DNA from: Sclerodactyla briareus
Lineage: Eukaryota > Echinodermata > Holothuroidea > Dendrochirotida > Sclerodactylidae
Direction: 5' to 3'
Assembly (NCBI GenBank): GCA_026419785.1
Contig: JAODTK010004888.1
Location: 617,238-681,237, forward strand
DNA: 64,000 nucleotides
The notes under the pieces are model-generated. The model saw nothing but the letters and a program-made list of their open reading frames with translations, made no database searches and was not told the origin of the DNA. A program made the position numbers and the translations under genes. Positions 45,401 through 57,446 of the stretch are shown piece by piece (the first letter of the stretch is position 1; every line of letters begins with the position of its first letter).

Positions 45401-45692
45401 CGGAACAAGGGAACCTATCCAGGGCCGTGTGGCTGGGCCGCACGGCATGTCGGCACGTCGCAGGGGCTGTCCGCATGCTCGCAACGAGCTCTGGGTAGTA
45501 TGGGCCTACCCTCATGGCAAGGATGGAACCGCTGAAGGAGTCTTCACGAGATCTGTCCCGCCATCGTCTACCACCCATGTCGAATGCACACCGTGCATGG
45601 CACGGCCAACCGCTAGTGGCCCTGTGCTAGTCTGGTGCATTGTCCGGGGCCAATATGGGTAGTGATATCTGAAATAGATTTCACCCAAAAAA

Positions 45693-45974
45693 TTCACTGG
45701 GTTTGTGAATTGCTGAACGTATGAATACTTACCCAATATGGGCACTCCCCCCAACCGTCAACCACTTTCCGGGCCATCACGGGCGTCCGCTTCTGTCGGA
45801 TTGCGGGCCTTCGCCCCCAATTCTAGACGCCTTCGGCTGAAAAAGAGGAAGGGCGATGGGGTGGCCAAACCGGACTTTTGTGTTATTGCCTGATGTTCAA
45901 TGGCGGGCGGTGGTGGGGTGCAGGGTCCAATATGGGGTAAGTATTCATACTTCACAGATCACAAACTCAGTGAA
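45693..45974. mobile_element. 282 bp MITE-like element with long terminal inverted repeats
   Basis: The left end 'ttcactgggtttgtgaa', 'cgtatgaatacttacccaat' is the inverse of the right end, whose complement reads 'ttcactgagtttgtga', 'agtatgaatacttaccccat'. Arms are about 60-70 bp. The interior is GC-rich. An inverted relative of the right arm and interior lies at 38702-38818. Confidence 0.8.
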
Positions 45975-46019
45975 GTTTTGTTGAGTTGACCCTCAAGCAT
46001 TATTTTCAACATATGCTAG

Positions 46020-47160
46020 TGCAATTCTGTGATTCTGCATGGGACTAAAATATCTAATAGGCGTCCTGGTAGCCATGCTGAAGGCCGTGGACATACGAGA
46101 TCCTGTTTTTCTCCTTTTCCAGAATGTGCGGGAAAACCCCAAAAATAGCGCGCTTCGCGTGCACTGGTGAGAAGTAATATGGTCCACAAACTGTTGAACA
46201 TTCTGGCCAAAAGTTTAAATCTGTCGGGGGGCAGCGAAAAACGAGGTCTGACAAAATGTTTCACATTTTCCATCGATTACCAAAATTTTTGATCACAGGT
46301 GGGGGTCAATTCCAGTTTGGAGCCTGTGCAGCCCAAAACTCCTGGGAGAGTTCATTTTCCTGCCATCTGGAGGCTTGCGGCCAACAAATGTGGCGCTCGG
46401 CCCACTTAGGATAGAATTCTTGTGCCCCCTGAGAACTGTCTTTCTGCCCCCTTGTGACACCCAGTATGAAAAGTCTGTCGACGCCACTGGTTTGACTGAT
46501 GACACCAAAATTTTGACCAAAATGACCAAAAGGCCAAAATGGGCGCACTTACCTTCTTCCGGTGATCCACTTCAAAAATTCGGGCAAAATTTTTTCGGCC
46601 CCCTCGAAAGGAAATGGTCCCTTATGCCTGTTGGCGGTCCGCTGTCAGGAAAGAATTACACCAACCCCAACAGAAGAGCCACTTACTGCCCATGGCCCGT
46701 ACAATTTGCAAAAAAATCACAAGTTTTCCTGAGTAGCAAACGTCGCATTAAGCACTTGAAAATGCAAAATTATTTCTGGAAATAAGTGAATATTTAGGAT
46801 GCCATAACTGCATCAATTTGCAATCTAAGGCCATCTTTGAACATGCAATTCCTCTAGAGTGGGAGGAGGGGCTTCGGCGGTCCTCTGAAAATCGGATCTC
46901 AAGTTACTAAATCTTGCTGCCCTCGAGTCGATTGACAGAGAAAAGCCAAGATTCTGAGCACAAATCGCATCTATGACATGTGAAAATTCGAAATTATTTC
47001 TGGGAACGATGTTAGTGTTTTGGAGTTATATTGCACCAAATTGCATCTGGCGGTCCAACCGGAAAATGCGAAAATGTTTTGCCAAGAATTTAGACTCCCC
47101 CTCCCCCAGATCCATTAACAAACTTCACACCACCCCAATCAACTACATTCTTACGCGCCA
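46020..47160 (+). mobile_element. Degenerate repeat sequence
   Basis: Phrases such as 'ggcgtcctggtagccatgct', 'gaaggccgtggacatacgag' recur at 53415-53440, and 'tttcctgccatctggaggct' recurs near 48850. The segment is a mosaic of old transposon pieces. The 136-codon frame 46375-46785 has no recognised domain. Confidence 0.55.
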
Positions 47161-48514
47161 CTGATTGTTATCTCATTTCACTGTCAGTGATGTGTGTCAG
47201 TTCGTGACTTTGGGGCTACCATCCGGCCACTACCCTCCTAGTCTTGTGTTAAGAGACAGATTTTCATTTGATTCCCACTCGTTGTTACCTTATCTGCTGC
47301 AATCAAAAAAATATGCACTTTGATTGACAACCACAGCTCTGTTTAACGTGTTGTCCAATTTGTCTGGGGGTGTGTACTCTATCTGTTCCGTGAGTGCTCC
47401 CTCACTTATAGGAAGCATTGTCTATAAGAGCCGCTGGGGGCCTTGACCTTGATCCTTGATCTTGGGGGGATAAGCCTGGCCGACGTCCCCGTGGAAACCA
47501 GCGGTACAGGAATAGGTATGGTTGTGCATGCGGAAGAAACAGAATTAGTCATGATTGGCAAAGGCGGCGCCAGCGGGGGTCTGTGGGGGGGGGGCGAGAC
47601 CCGCCGGCCCCCCCCTCCAAAAAAATCAATAAGTGGGGGGTGGGGGGTCCCGTCCCCCCTGAAATGTGGACCAAATAACCATTTGAAAATGAACAACCAA
47701 ACATCGACAATTCACTCTCATTATTACGATCTGCGGACATGAAGGAATAAGACAATAGATTATTACAGCCCTAAAAAGTGAACTTGTATCTTTTCTATTC
47801 AACAAATGTTGCCCGTACCGAACCTATTGCCGCTTGGTTCCTGCGCATATTCGCAGCTTGTAGCGAAATCTGTAAGCGAATGGGAAGTATTACACTCCGC
47901 GAGGCAATGGGAACAAAACTAGAAAAGACGGAAACCGAGACAGCTTTTTTGGCAATACGGTGATGACCGACTGACTGATGCGAGTCTCTTGACTAGGGGC
48001 TTGCTAGATTATTCAAGATTGGACACTAATCACCGCTGTATCCGGTACAAGGCCACAATACTCGGTAACAAAGTGGGACATTTGAAGAAGAAAAAATATT
48101 CCTAGATTAACATAGACAGTGGATGCTTGGCTTTTTGCTCACTTTATGATGAACTGAAAATACCCAATGACATGTCTGTGAATGACTTTATCATTTACTA
48201 TCTGCAGTAATGGCTTTAGGGGTACGTAACGTTTCAAATTAAAAAGACACCAAAACAGCCTGATTGGGTATCGAACTGTATACTGTAAAAGTGCTATAAA
48301 TTGCTTTACAGATATGTGGCGATACAAACATAACATATTTTTAAACCGTGATTTCCCTTGTTTGTTACAAACAACCTTCACCACCAAGTTGAAAAAGGTC
48401 TTACGTACGTTTCAATGACACCACTTTTGGTGTCTTCTAAACGTAAGTAATAAGTTTCTTCTCACTTAGTTGGTCACTATGTAAAATGCGAGGAAACCCA
48501 AGTGTAAAACTTGT
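47161..48514 (+). other. Intergenic with a C/G-rich transposon end
   Basis: At 47573-47665 G and C runs surround 'aaaaaaatcaataagtgggg', like ends of the MITE families at 50-58 kb. The remainder is unique with no gene recognised. Confidence 0.4.
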
Positions 48515-48605
48515 TAATCTCTCAGTGTTCGGTTCGTCCCACCTACGGGATCGCCTAAACCCCCTACCAACTGCAAGTCTGATACGCTAACCACGTGACC
48601 ACAAA
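48515..48605 (-). repeat. tRNA-like segment on minus strand
   Basis: The minus strand reads 'ggtcacgtggttagcgtatc', 'agacttgcagttggtagg', then 'ggtttaggcgatccc' where a B box would be. Loop sizes are near those of tRNA with a TGC anticodon position, but the T arm is degenerate. It is probably a SINE head or tRNA pseudogene. Confidence 0.4.
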
Positions 48606-49039
48606 AAGTGGGATGGCCGACTAGGGCGGGAAAGTGTGAATACTGGGGAGGCATCATAATACTCAATCTCGATCATGGCACTGGGAATTCACTGTAATGA
48701 TCGCAGAAGTGTGTGTGACTCCCTTCCCTGGCTCTCCCTCAGCGGGGAATTCTGTCTCCTCCAACCCATCTGATATGCAATTCTCCATTCTTCCTACACC
48801 ATTTTTTCTCCCAGTTTATAACTGGGTACATACAGCCTCATAACGCCTCAGGAAGTTTCGTTTCCGGCCATCTGGAGGTTTGCAAAAAAGCCCAAACTTT
48901 TCGGACACGCCCGCCCCATCCGATTGTGGCGCTTCGCTTAGATATGTAACATGCATCAATTCAGTAAAAGTTTGATCTGCGTCCCCCCAACCCCCCTCCC
49001 CCTATTTTTAGCTTTTCCGCCGCCACTGAGATTGGCTTG

Positions 49040-49250
49040 CGAGATGAGCTCTGACTGCCGCTTGGAACTTTTCACTAATCGTTTATGTTCCCCGATAGCT
49101 TCAGGTAAATTGTTCCACTCTCTGATCGTTCTCGGGAAGAAGGAACACTTGTAGCAGTCTTTATTTCTTGCTATTGTTGAAAGAGCTCTAGTGTTGGCAG
49201 CCCGTTGAGGGCGATTAAACAGGTGAACGTGATGGCAATAATGAGAATCG
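49040..49250 (-). mobile_element. LINE reverse transcriptase C-terminal fragment (CR1/Jockey-like)
   Basis: On the minus strand the frame reads NRPQRAANTRALSTIARNKD, CYKCSFFPRTIREWNNLPEA, then IGEHKRLVKSS. The pattern YKxSFFPRTIRxWNxLP is typical of the C-terminus of many invertebrate LINE reverse transcriptases. No further upstream domain is readable. Confidence 0.75.
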
Positions 49251-50013
49251 AAAGGTGACCATTGATTGCCTCATAAAAAAAGTCCTGAATCTGGACAAGA
49301 CGTTGTTACGGTTGTGAAACCTGCAGAAGTTGCGGGCGCACCTCAGGAATGTGAAAAGGCGTACACAGAAAAGAAAGCGCAAATCGGGCAGGTTCAGGTT
49401 GTCAACAACGTCTTAACTCAAGACTACTTACTACCCCTCGGCCAACTTCCAAATAACGATACAGTGCGACTGAGGCCATCTGAATGCACTATAATAGCAC
49501 TGGCATAGAAAGTACAGTTATATGAGTTGTGTTACTTGTGTATCTTACTCGCGCTTTGATGTGCCCAGTCGCCATCTCCGTGCATTAGGTTGATAGAGGT
49601 GTCTACAGTCCCATCCACGAAACCAGTCTCAATGAGATGGGCCTCAATTGACTCACTAAACACTACCATATCTGTGAACTCTCGGTTGATCCATTTCAAC
49701 AAAGTTCACAAAACTAAAAAAGGGAGCCCCCAAAGGACAAAAAACGAGAAAATGCCAACAAATGCACCTCGGAAAATGCACAGTGGAAAAAATGCATCTA
49801 TCCGGGTGGAATTTTTTTACTTCTTCAAATTCTTCACCCCAACCGCCATCATAGACCTATGACCCTATCTCCCCAATCCCTCTTGAAAACCAGATGTGTC
49901 CGTCATGAGAAAAAGGTCTATAGCCTATTTGGTTTTGAAAAATGATAATAGATTGACCCACATTGTTGCGGTAAAAATGTCCTGAAATTACACCTTATTA
50001 GTAGCCTAGAAGT
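49251..50013 (+). other. Intergenic; one unassigned frame
   Basis: The + frame at 49266-49508 reads SPESGQDVVTVVKPAEVAGA ... LRPSECTIIALA. It could be coding by codon texture, but no domain or splice signal is recognised. The rest shows nothing. Confidence 0.25.
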
Positions 50014-51002
50014 CATGGGCGTCAACAGGGGGGACGGGGGGACATGTCCCCCCCCCCACTTTTAAAGTGGGGGGATATATATCGTTTGCCCCCCCCCCAC
50101 TTTTCCGACCGTAATAGAAAATATAGCACATGCCGATTTTGGATCACTCTAAACTGATTCAATTGTGTCTAACCAAACAATAATCGCGTTGGGAAATTGG
50201 CTCACGTCCACTAATTCAGGTGCGGACCCCCAGGGGGAAGGTCTGGACCCGACAGGCCGAAGCGGAAGGATTACCCATGTTTCATAACCGAATTCTCGAA
50301 TTTTTAAATCGAATAGCCAAAAGTTCATAATTTTTCAAGAGTTTCGCGTTTCTCGTCAGGCGTTGTAGGCTAAATATGCGATGTAATGCTTCGACTCATT
50401 TTGTTCACTCGATTAATTCCGGAAACCTTGGGGCAGACTGCCCCCCCCCCCCCCATTTCTTGAGATGAAAATCGGCCAAAAATTCGTGGAAATTTGAAGG
50501 AAGAAAAGCTAATAAATAAAAAATGCCTGATTTTTTGCAGACTTTTTCCGATAAAATGCCGGAAAAATGATTTTTTTTTCCGCTCGCCGCGCGCGGAGTT
50601 TCCAATGACTGACGTGTAAAATTCGGGTACAAAATTTTCTGCTCCCAAATTGGAGTGGTCCCGTACGCCTATGGCTTTTCCTGTCGATACCACCAGCGAC
50701 CGTTCGGTAGACGACTGGATCCACGCAAAAAAAGCTAGAGTAGAAAAGATAATAAAAAATACATGTGTGATATTCGGGGTAAATCCGCTTAGTATGCACA
50801 AGACAGCTTTTTGGTCTGCTTGTACTCCAATCACACATGTAGGTGGGTGCCTATGAGGCTGGCAAGTGCGTTCGTTGATCTGGAGGGTATTAAAATCTGA
50901 ATTTTTTTTGTACGCTTCGCGCCAACCGATGATGGGCGCTCGAATTAGATGGTCATTGCATTCGACGTTGTCCCCCCATTGTCAAAACGTCCGACGCCCC
51001 TG
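50014..51002 (+). mobile_element. 1 kb non-autonomous element, copy A
   Basis: The element begins 'gggcgtcaacaggggggacg' and ends 'aacgtccgacgcccctgct', giving loosely matched ends built on GGGCGTC and G runs. The body ('gtcgataccaccagcgaccg', 'gactggatccacgcaaaaa', 'aatcaggcatttttt' in complement) is present inverted at 55342-56345. No transposase is encoded. Confidence 0.75.
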
Positions 51003-51046
51003 CTAGAAGTGCGGAGTTTGTAACATTGCGGCGTTCGTGTATTGAG

Positions 51047-51195
51047 CAAGGGAGTCCAACAGGTGGGGGACGGGTGGAACAGTCCCCCCCCCCCTTTGTG
51101 GACAATGGTTCCCATTGACTTGACATTTTCACACAGTTAAAAATTTTTGAAATGTGGCTATATCACCCCCCCCCCCCTACACCCCCAATTGGAGA
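51047..51195 (+). mobile_element. Short G/C-run MITE end, copy B
   Basis: 'gtccaacaggtgggggac', 'caatggttcccattgactt', 'aaatttttgaaatgtggcta' plus C runs correspond, inverted, to 57957-58085. It directly follows element A. Confidence 0.7.
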
Positions 51196-51289
51196 GGGTG
51201 ATGACACACTATTGGGTACCAAGTACTGAAACGAAAAACCCGTTTTTCCTGGGAGGGTGTCACTGGACGTTCGTAAACAGTTGTGAACC

Positions 51290-51575
51290 CGTGACGGGGC
51301 AAAATACCCCCCGGACATCTACCCCCCGGACGTCTACCCTCTGGATAGATACCTCCCGGGATAAGTCCCAACCGGAAAATAGCCTCCCGGACAAAACCAC
51401 ACGCGACAGTAAAACACCCGGGCAATCACCCCGAAGAAAATACCCCCCAAGGACAACAACCTCTCAGACAATTACCCTCCGGACAATTACTCCCGATGAC
51501 AATTACCCCGAGGACAACTACCCACGGACATTTACCCCCCGGATAATACCCCGAGGACGAAACCCCGGGTTATAA
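51290..51575 (+). repeat. Short-unit array, 15-17 bp unit (acaattaccccccgg)
   Basis: About 17 units of the form 'ggacaattaccccc' with variants ('ggacatctaccccccg', 'gataatacccc'). The same unit is found in the opposite orientation at 59575-60000. Confidence 0.9.
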
Positions 51576-51679
51576 ATACAACAATAGCACAAGGGAGGGG
51601 TCTATATCATTGGTACGCGTGTCGCATGGGCAACCTACTCATAAACCGACCAACGATCGATCCGGGGGTATAGGCAAGA

Positions 51680-52120
51680 AAGTAAAATGTTGACACTATC
51701 TAAGTGTAGAGCCACTACGGTGGCGCGAAGGACAAAGAACATTTTAGACTGAACGACTATGTCTTATTGTCGGGGAATGACAATACCCATGGCGGTATTC
51801 ATAGGATGTTATGGCATAAGGGTCTAAATATTCTAATTATTTCCAACTTCTCGTGGTCGGAAGCGAGAGAATCTACCCCGCTATTCTCAGGCCAGTCAAT
51901 GAGTGGTTTAGAGTCCAAACAGGTACCGGGAAAAGATTATGACCATCTGCCCCCATCGCACAAACTTTCAACAGCCGTGGCCCGCCTGGCCTATATCAAT
52001 TTTTCCGTGGGGAGAAATCCGGACGGAAGCATAACGTCGTCCTTACATCCCACATCAGAGTATCAGTGGATCACTCAGAATGATGCACGGTCTCTGTTGT
52101 TTGATTTGGAGTTTCAGTGA
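51680..52120 (+). CDS. Unassigned open reading frame, about 136 codons, intact stop
   Basis: The frame is open from just after a TAG near 51709 to a TGA at 52118. It reads YGGAKDKEHFRLNDYVLLSG, NDNTHGGIHRMLWHKGLNIL, IISNFSWSEARESTPLFSGQ and ends TSEYQWITQNDARSLLFDLE FQ. Amino-acid composition is balanced, with Trp, His and Asp/Glu well spread and few low-complexity runs, unlike the noise around it. There is no signal peptide or membrane segment. It could be the last exon of a host gene or a piece of a DNA transposon; I do not recognise it. Confidence 0.35.
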
Positions 52121-53049
52121 TCCGTCCTTTTGTTATTGCTTTCCTGTAATTGCCAATATGTAAATTTATCTTCCGATATCACGTGTACCGTTTCCGATTC
52201 CGATTTTTGTCTGCCAGTGCAAGTTCTTACAGGTGGATGTGCACAATGGTCTATGCTTGTACCACTCTTGATATTTTCTGGATGAATTGATTACAACTCA
52301 TAATTATGTAAATCTGTAGGGGAGACTGGATAGAGTCGAAGCTATATCGACGTAAATGGGCAATATAACCTGGACTATTCTGCGAGATAGCGATACCTTC
52401 CTAAAGATACGGGATCTGAAGCGAAGAATGACCGAGAATTTAACCGAACTAACGACTAAGGAATGATATAATATGTGAACATTCTAATATCGCAATCAAA
52501 CACTTATAAACGTAATAATAAGAAAACAAGCAAACGCACACATCGGAAAACAACAACACACGCTCACGCCGACAGAAACATGAGCAGAGGTCACAGTCAC
52601 ATCTGAGTCTATAAACTGTAGGTATGGCGGTCTGACCGAGACCTGTTACTCGAGGATAATCAAAGACCGGGACCGTCTCGACTACATCCTTGCCTACTCC
52701 ATTGAACAGCTTTTACTCACGTTCCAAACTTGATTAACTAAAAAACGTTTACCGACATCTTCGAATGAAAGAAATAGCGCTACCCCCCAAACAGTAACAA
52801 TTTGCAATGCGCCGATCAATTAGGGCGCGTCATCCAACCGTCCGGGCAACTAAACAGAGGCTAGATCAGTGTGTCTCCATTCATCGTTTATTACTTGCCG
52901 TATGTAAAACTGCTCAAAAGTTTGGCCAATCAAAGTCCGAATCCTAAAAAATATAGTCTCCTTTATATTCCGCTTAAATTACGTACCGTCCGTGTTCTTG
53001 GCCCGGAATTAATCAGGCGCGGTTATACCAAGGGCGTAGGAACGGGTGA
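52121..53049 (+). other. Intergenic
   Basis: Unique AT-rich sequence following the unassigned frame. Nothing recognised. Confidence 0.4.
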
Positions 53050-53470
53050 TAACCCCCCCCCCTCCACCCAGTGATAAAGGTGGGGCGAGTACCCCCCCTC
53101 TACTCCTCGGGTACCCCCCCCTTCTACTCCTCGGTGGATGAAACCCCCTTTTTTATTGTTTCAGTGCAAAATTCGCAATAATAATACTACTTTCCGTCAA
53201 TATTAAACAAACATTTTACAACGACCGCCGGGCTTGGCTGTCGGTATTGTAGACAATCAATATGGTATTGTTATGATCCGGGATTAGGGTAGGAATAATT
53301 CACGTAAAACCCAATGCGGAATAGCTTGTGTTAAAATTTGCCAAATGCTCCAAGCATTTTTTCACGATAGGCAGTGCATTTGATTAATTCTGCAGGGACA
53401 AAATAACAAATAGCGTCCTGGTATAGCTGAAGGCGTGGACATACGAGAGGAAGCACCGCTTACCATCTAG
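53050..53470 (+). mobile_element. MITE-family fragment
   Basis: Shares 'acaacgaccgccgg', 'ttgttatgatccgggatta' with 38570-38680 and 'gcgtcctggtatagctgaag', 'gcgtggacatacgagag' with 46060-46105. C runs at 53050-53155 resemble other element ends here. Confidence 0.65.
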
Positions 53471-53579
53471 CACTCCAATTCGGACAAAAGGAGTTTACCA
53501 TGGTGCCTCAATCTAGATGTTCGATTTCAGTTGAAAAAATGTTGAAAAGGTTGTCACTTTTGCAAATATATAACAAGAT

Positions 53580-53730
53580 GATTAGCAACGGTTACAGCCG
53601 ACGACACGAAGGTCCACGAGACCGAGGTCGCGAGATCGAAAAATGAAAAAAAAGGTCCACGAGACCGACAGTCGTGAGGACTGAAATCGAAAAAAGGGTC
53701 CCGAGACCGAAGTTCGCGAGACCGAAATAT
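53580..53730 (+). repeat. Small tandem motif (cgagaccgaagtcgcgagac)
   Basis: 'ggtccacgagaccgaggtcg', 'cgagatcgaaaa' is repeated three times with variation, unit about 50 bp. Confidence 0.65.
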
Positions 53731-55341
53731 ACAAGGAAAATTCTTGGACAGCTTGTTATCAGTATGACTCGATAATTGCAACCTGCCTAGTCGTATCGAA
53801 GGACTGCGGTGGAATGATTGGCCTATCTTTGTAGCTGTTGTACGAACACTTCTTTATAATCCCAAGAAAGGTGGAAGTCCTTTCACGTGGTCTCTATGTT
53901 CCTTCAGCACCTACCCCCGAGGTTGACACCTGATCACATGTACGGCTCAGGTATGAGTGAATGTGACGAGCAGATTGAACGAACTAACCTGACTAACGAA
54001 CGAACGGACGAACGAACCGACGGGAGAGAATGATGATTGTAGAGCTGCTTACCCCAGCTGACAATTACAATGAATTGAGTACGCTAATGGGTTAATGATG
54101 AGTAATAGGTTATTGATGATTTTGGTTGATCCGCCACATACCGCTATGAGGAGTGAATTGAATTCAATTTCCAAATAAATGATGTTGAAAATCCCTCGTC
54201 GAAAGTCGTGTGTACCATGATCTGCTCTCATTATTGCAGCCGCGCATGCAAAACCAATTGAAATTAGTACAACGTTACACCGCTAACAACCGGAACCCCA
54301 TTTTCAGGCCGCGGTGTACTATAGGCTCCCCGACTAATAAATTCCTTAGTACGATTCGCATCAGCAAATCGCCTGAATGAACTGTAAAATTGATATTTTT
54401 TCAATGTGTGAAGTTTATTTAATTTATAATATGAAAATAATGGTCATGGCCCTCACATTGGCGTCTACGAACATGCAATTTGAAAAAAATTGCGAATAGT
54501 AGCCTACGGCTGGGTAAAACGCACTTTCATTTGTAAAGCCTTTTTTTTACACATAAAAATGCATATCTGGCACTCAAATTTGTCATATGTAAAATCCCAC
54601 TAATGGAATCGCCTAGACTGGAGAAGAAACTAATTATGCTGCTTCGCAATTAAAGGCTCACAATTGCATGAAAATAGAGAGGCCAAGGTGGAAGGGAATC
54701 ATTATGATTTCTGTAAGTTGATTTCTGATTCAGTTATTAGAATGGCCATTGAGTTGATACGCTGCGCGGCAACCGAGGGTGCCGCTCCGCTGGATAGCTT
54801 CGAAATCGTAGGAACATCGGTGACTAAGTTGAAATTCAAGTTTTTTTTTTTTTGAGATATTACGAAAATAGCTATCTGAATTTCACCATTTGGCATTTGA
54901 GAACACCTAATTTCGAAAATTTTGCACGCTGCGCGGCAACTATGGTGGACACTTACATTAGATAGTATAAAGCCGTTTGAACATACAGTGACTAAGATGA
55001 TTCATTTTAATTTCACTTATTACATGAAAATGTCCATTGGGGCTCACAGCATCGGAGAAGACCGTTGACGTGACGTATTCACTTAAGCTTCGAGGAACCA
55101 GTGGTGTCGCTCTGCTTCATAAGAGCATATTTGTATGGACATACTGTTGGGTATATGATTTTTTTTTTTCATTTGAAAAATTCATGTTCATGTGAATGAT
55201 TTTTGACAACGGAGAAAACTTTACTTAAAAGCCGCGCGCGGCAATCTGGCCCACTCTGAACCCATCATGGAAACCCATGGTTATTTCTCTGTGATGCATA
55301 AACTAGAGAGGTGTGAAAGGAAAGAAATTATGTATCCAGAA
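53731..55341 (+). other. Intergenic
   Basis: Includes 'acgaacgaacggacgaacga' near 53996 and T runs at 54840-54853 and 55160. No gene is recognised. Confidence 0.4.
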
Positions 55342-56345
55342 GCCGTCAACAGGGGGCGTCGGACCTTTTGCAAAGTGGGGGGGGGGGCGGACATCGAAGA
55401 CAAATGACATCCTAGCGAAGCGTACAAAGAAAAATCTCAGATTTTTCTACCTCCAGCTGCAGAAACGGCATGCAGGCTCAATTAGCACCACCACATGGGG
55501 ATTTTGAGCAAAAGACGAAAAAAGTTGTCAGTGCAGACTAAGACGATTTACCGAATATCACACATGGTATTTTTTTACTACTTTTCCTACCTGGGTGTTT
55601 GCGTGGATCCAGGGGTTCTACGAACGGTGCTTTGGTGGGATCGAAGGGAAAAAGCCATAGGCCTACGGACCACTCCAATTTAGGGACAGAAAATTTGGAA
55701 CCGAATTTTACAAGTCCGACATCGGAAAATACCAGGCGCGCGGGGAGCGCGCGAAAAGTATGTATGTTTCGGGCATTTTATCGAATAAGTCTGGGGAAAA
55801 ATCAGGCATTTTGTTTTTCACTTCTTTTTCCTCCCAAATTTTCCAGGAATTTTCGCCCGAATTTGTCAATCTCAGAAAAATTGGGGGGGGGGGAGTCTGC
55901 CCCAAGGATTCTAGAATTATTCGAGTGCAAATGACTAGAAGCATTACATCGCATTCGCTACCAAAACGCCGGGAAATTGCGCGCGAAAAACACTTCATAA
56001 AAATTATGCACTTTTGGCTATTCGATTTAAAATTCGAGAACTCGGTATGAGAACATGGTAATTCTTACTTCGGCCATATAGTCGGTCCAGCTCCTACCTG
56101 GTCCTTACTGCGTGGAATTAGTGGAATTAAGACAATTCCCAACGCGGATTATGTTTGGTAGACAAAAATTGAATCAGTTTAGAGTGATACAGAAATCGCG
56201 GCATGGTGCCTATTATTTTTATTACGTCAGAGGAAAAGGTGGAAAGTGGGGGGGGGGGGGACAAAACGTATGATGTCCCCCCCAATTTTGAAAGATTTTG
56301 TCTCCCCCCCCACCCCCCCGTCCGCAACCTGCTGACGCCCATGCT
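55342..56345 (-). mobile_element. 1 kb non-autonomous element, copy A' (inverted)
   Basis: It begins 'agggggcgtcggaccttttg' and ends 'cctgctgacgcccatgct'. The complement of this interval follows copy A from end to end, including 'cattttatcgaataa', 'gaattttcgcccgaa' and the G/C run. A and A' are about 1 kb each with many indels, so they are old relatives in inverse orientation 4.3 kb apart. Confidence 0.75.
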
Positions 56346-57400
56346 ATCAACACTGAATATTTGAGGTGTATGTCAAAAGGAGTGATTGTAGCCAGGAATT
56401 AGGACTATCACGAACATTTTCGGAATATTCCCGGCAATAAAAAAAAAATTTGTACATGTTAGGGGTGTTATTGCTTTACTTCCAAAGGCACGGACAGTGG
56501 GAAGTGCCTTTTCCTGCTATCTCACGAAACATTTGTGTATAATGATGTTGCGCCGCGCACAAACGTGGTGGCGCTGCGGCTCAAAAAGTATCACCTGCTG
56601 ATGGGCCCCCCAAAATTCACTTTTGCACGATTGCCCCGGCCCCACCCCTCTTCCCCAGCGGCCCCACTGAAAATTATAGCTCGCTACTGGAGGGTTAAAG
56701 TACCAAAAGTACTCTTTCCTGCATTTGAGTGACCTATTTCTCTCGAACTTTCTCAGCGATACGTACACGCGGGGATGATTGGGCTCCCGCTTAGGTACCC
56801 GGCCAAAATAACTCCCACATTGCACAAAGGGTGTTGTACATTATTAATTCACAATATTGTCACTTCGCTAATCAGATATTAATGAGGTGTTGCTATATTT
56901 ATCTGGGCCTATATGCTGCAGAGTGGGGGAACAACATCTCAACCTACTTTACTACTAAAATCGCAACATCCAGATTTTTGCAATAGGCCCGGCAATGCAA
57001 TTTCACGGCGATCTAAGAGGTAGTAAAAAGCTAACATTTTCTGAGTGCGCCTACGCGCCAACCAATAGTGGCGCTCCGCTAGTAAAAATAAATTGCAGTC
57101 AACATCGTCCCTGTTCGTGCATACAAAATACCTGTCAGAAAGAAACGACAGAAAAAAGGGCTAACCGCAGTATTCCCAAAAAAAAAACCCATGCATGATG
57201 TTTCCAGGCGATGTTCTGTTTCTTCCATGCATTGTTAGCGCAGTTCACAGCTCAGTGAGATAAGGCCGTATTAAATGTGCATCAATGATCTCGATCAGCT
57301 GATATGAATGTGTACGTTTATGAAGGAGAAAATGCACATGTCAATACACTAACCTGCTAACACATCAGTTAGTCAAACATGAAACGATGGTCACTTCCAT
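56346..57400 (+). other. Intergenic
   Basis: Contains further fragments of the 'ccgcgcacaaacgtggtggc' and 'gcgcctacgcgccaaccaat' type seen in degenerate elements. No gene recognised. Confidence 0.4.
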
Positions 57401-57446
57401 TTTTTTTTTTTTTTTTTTGTTTTTTTGCGAATGTGAGTTTGTTCAG

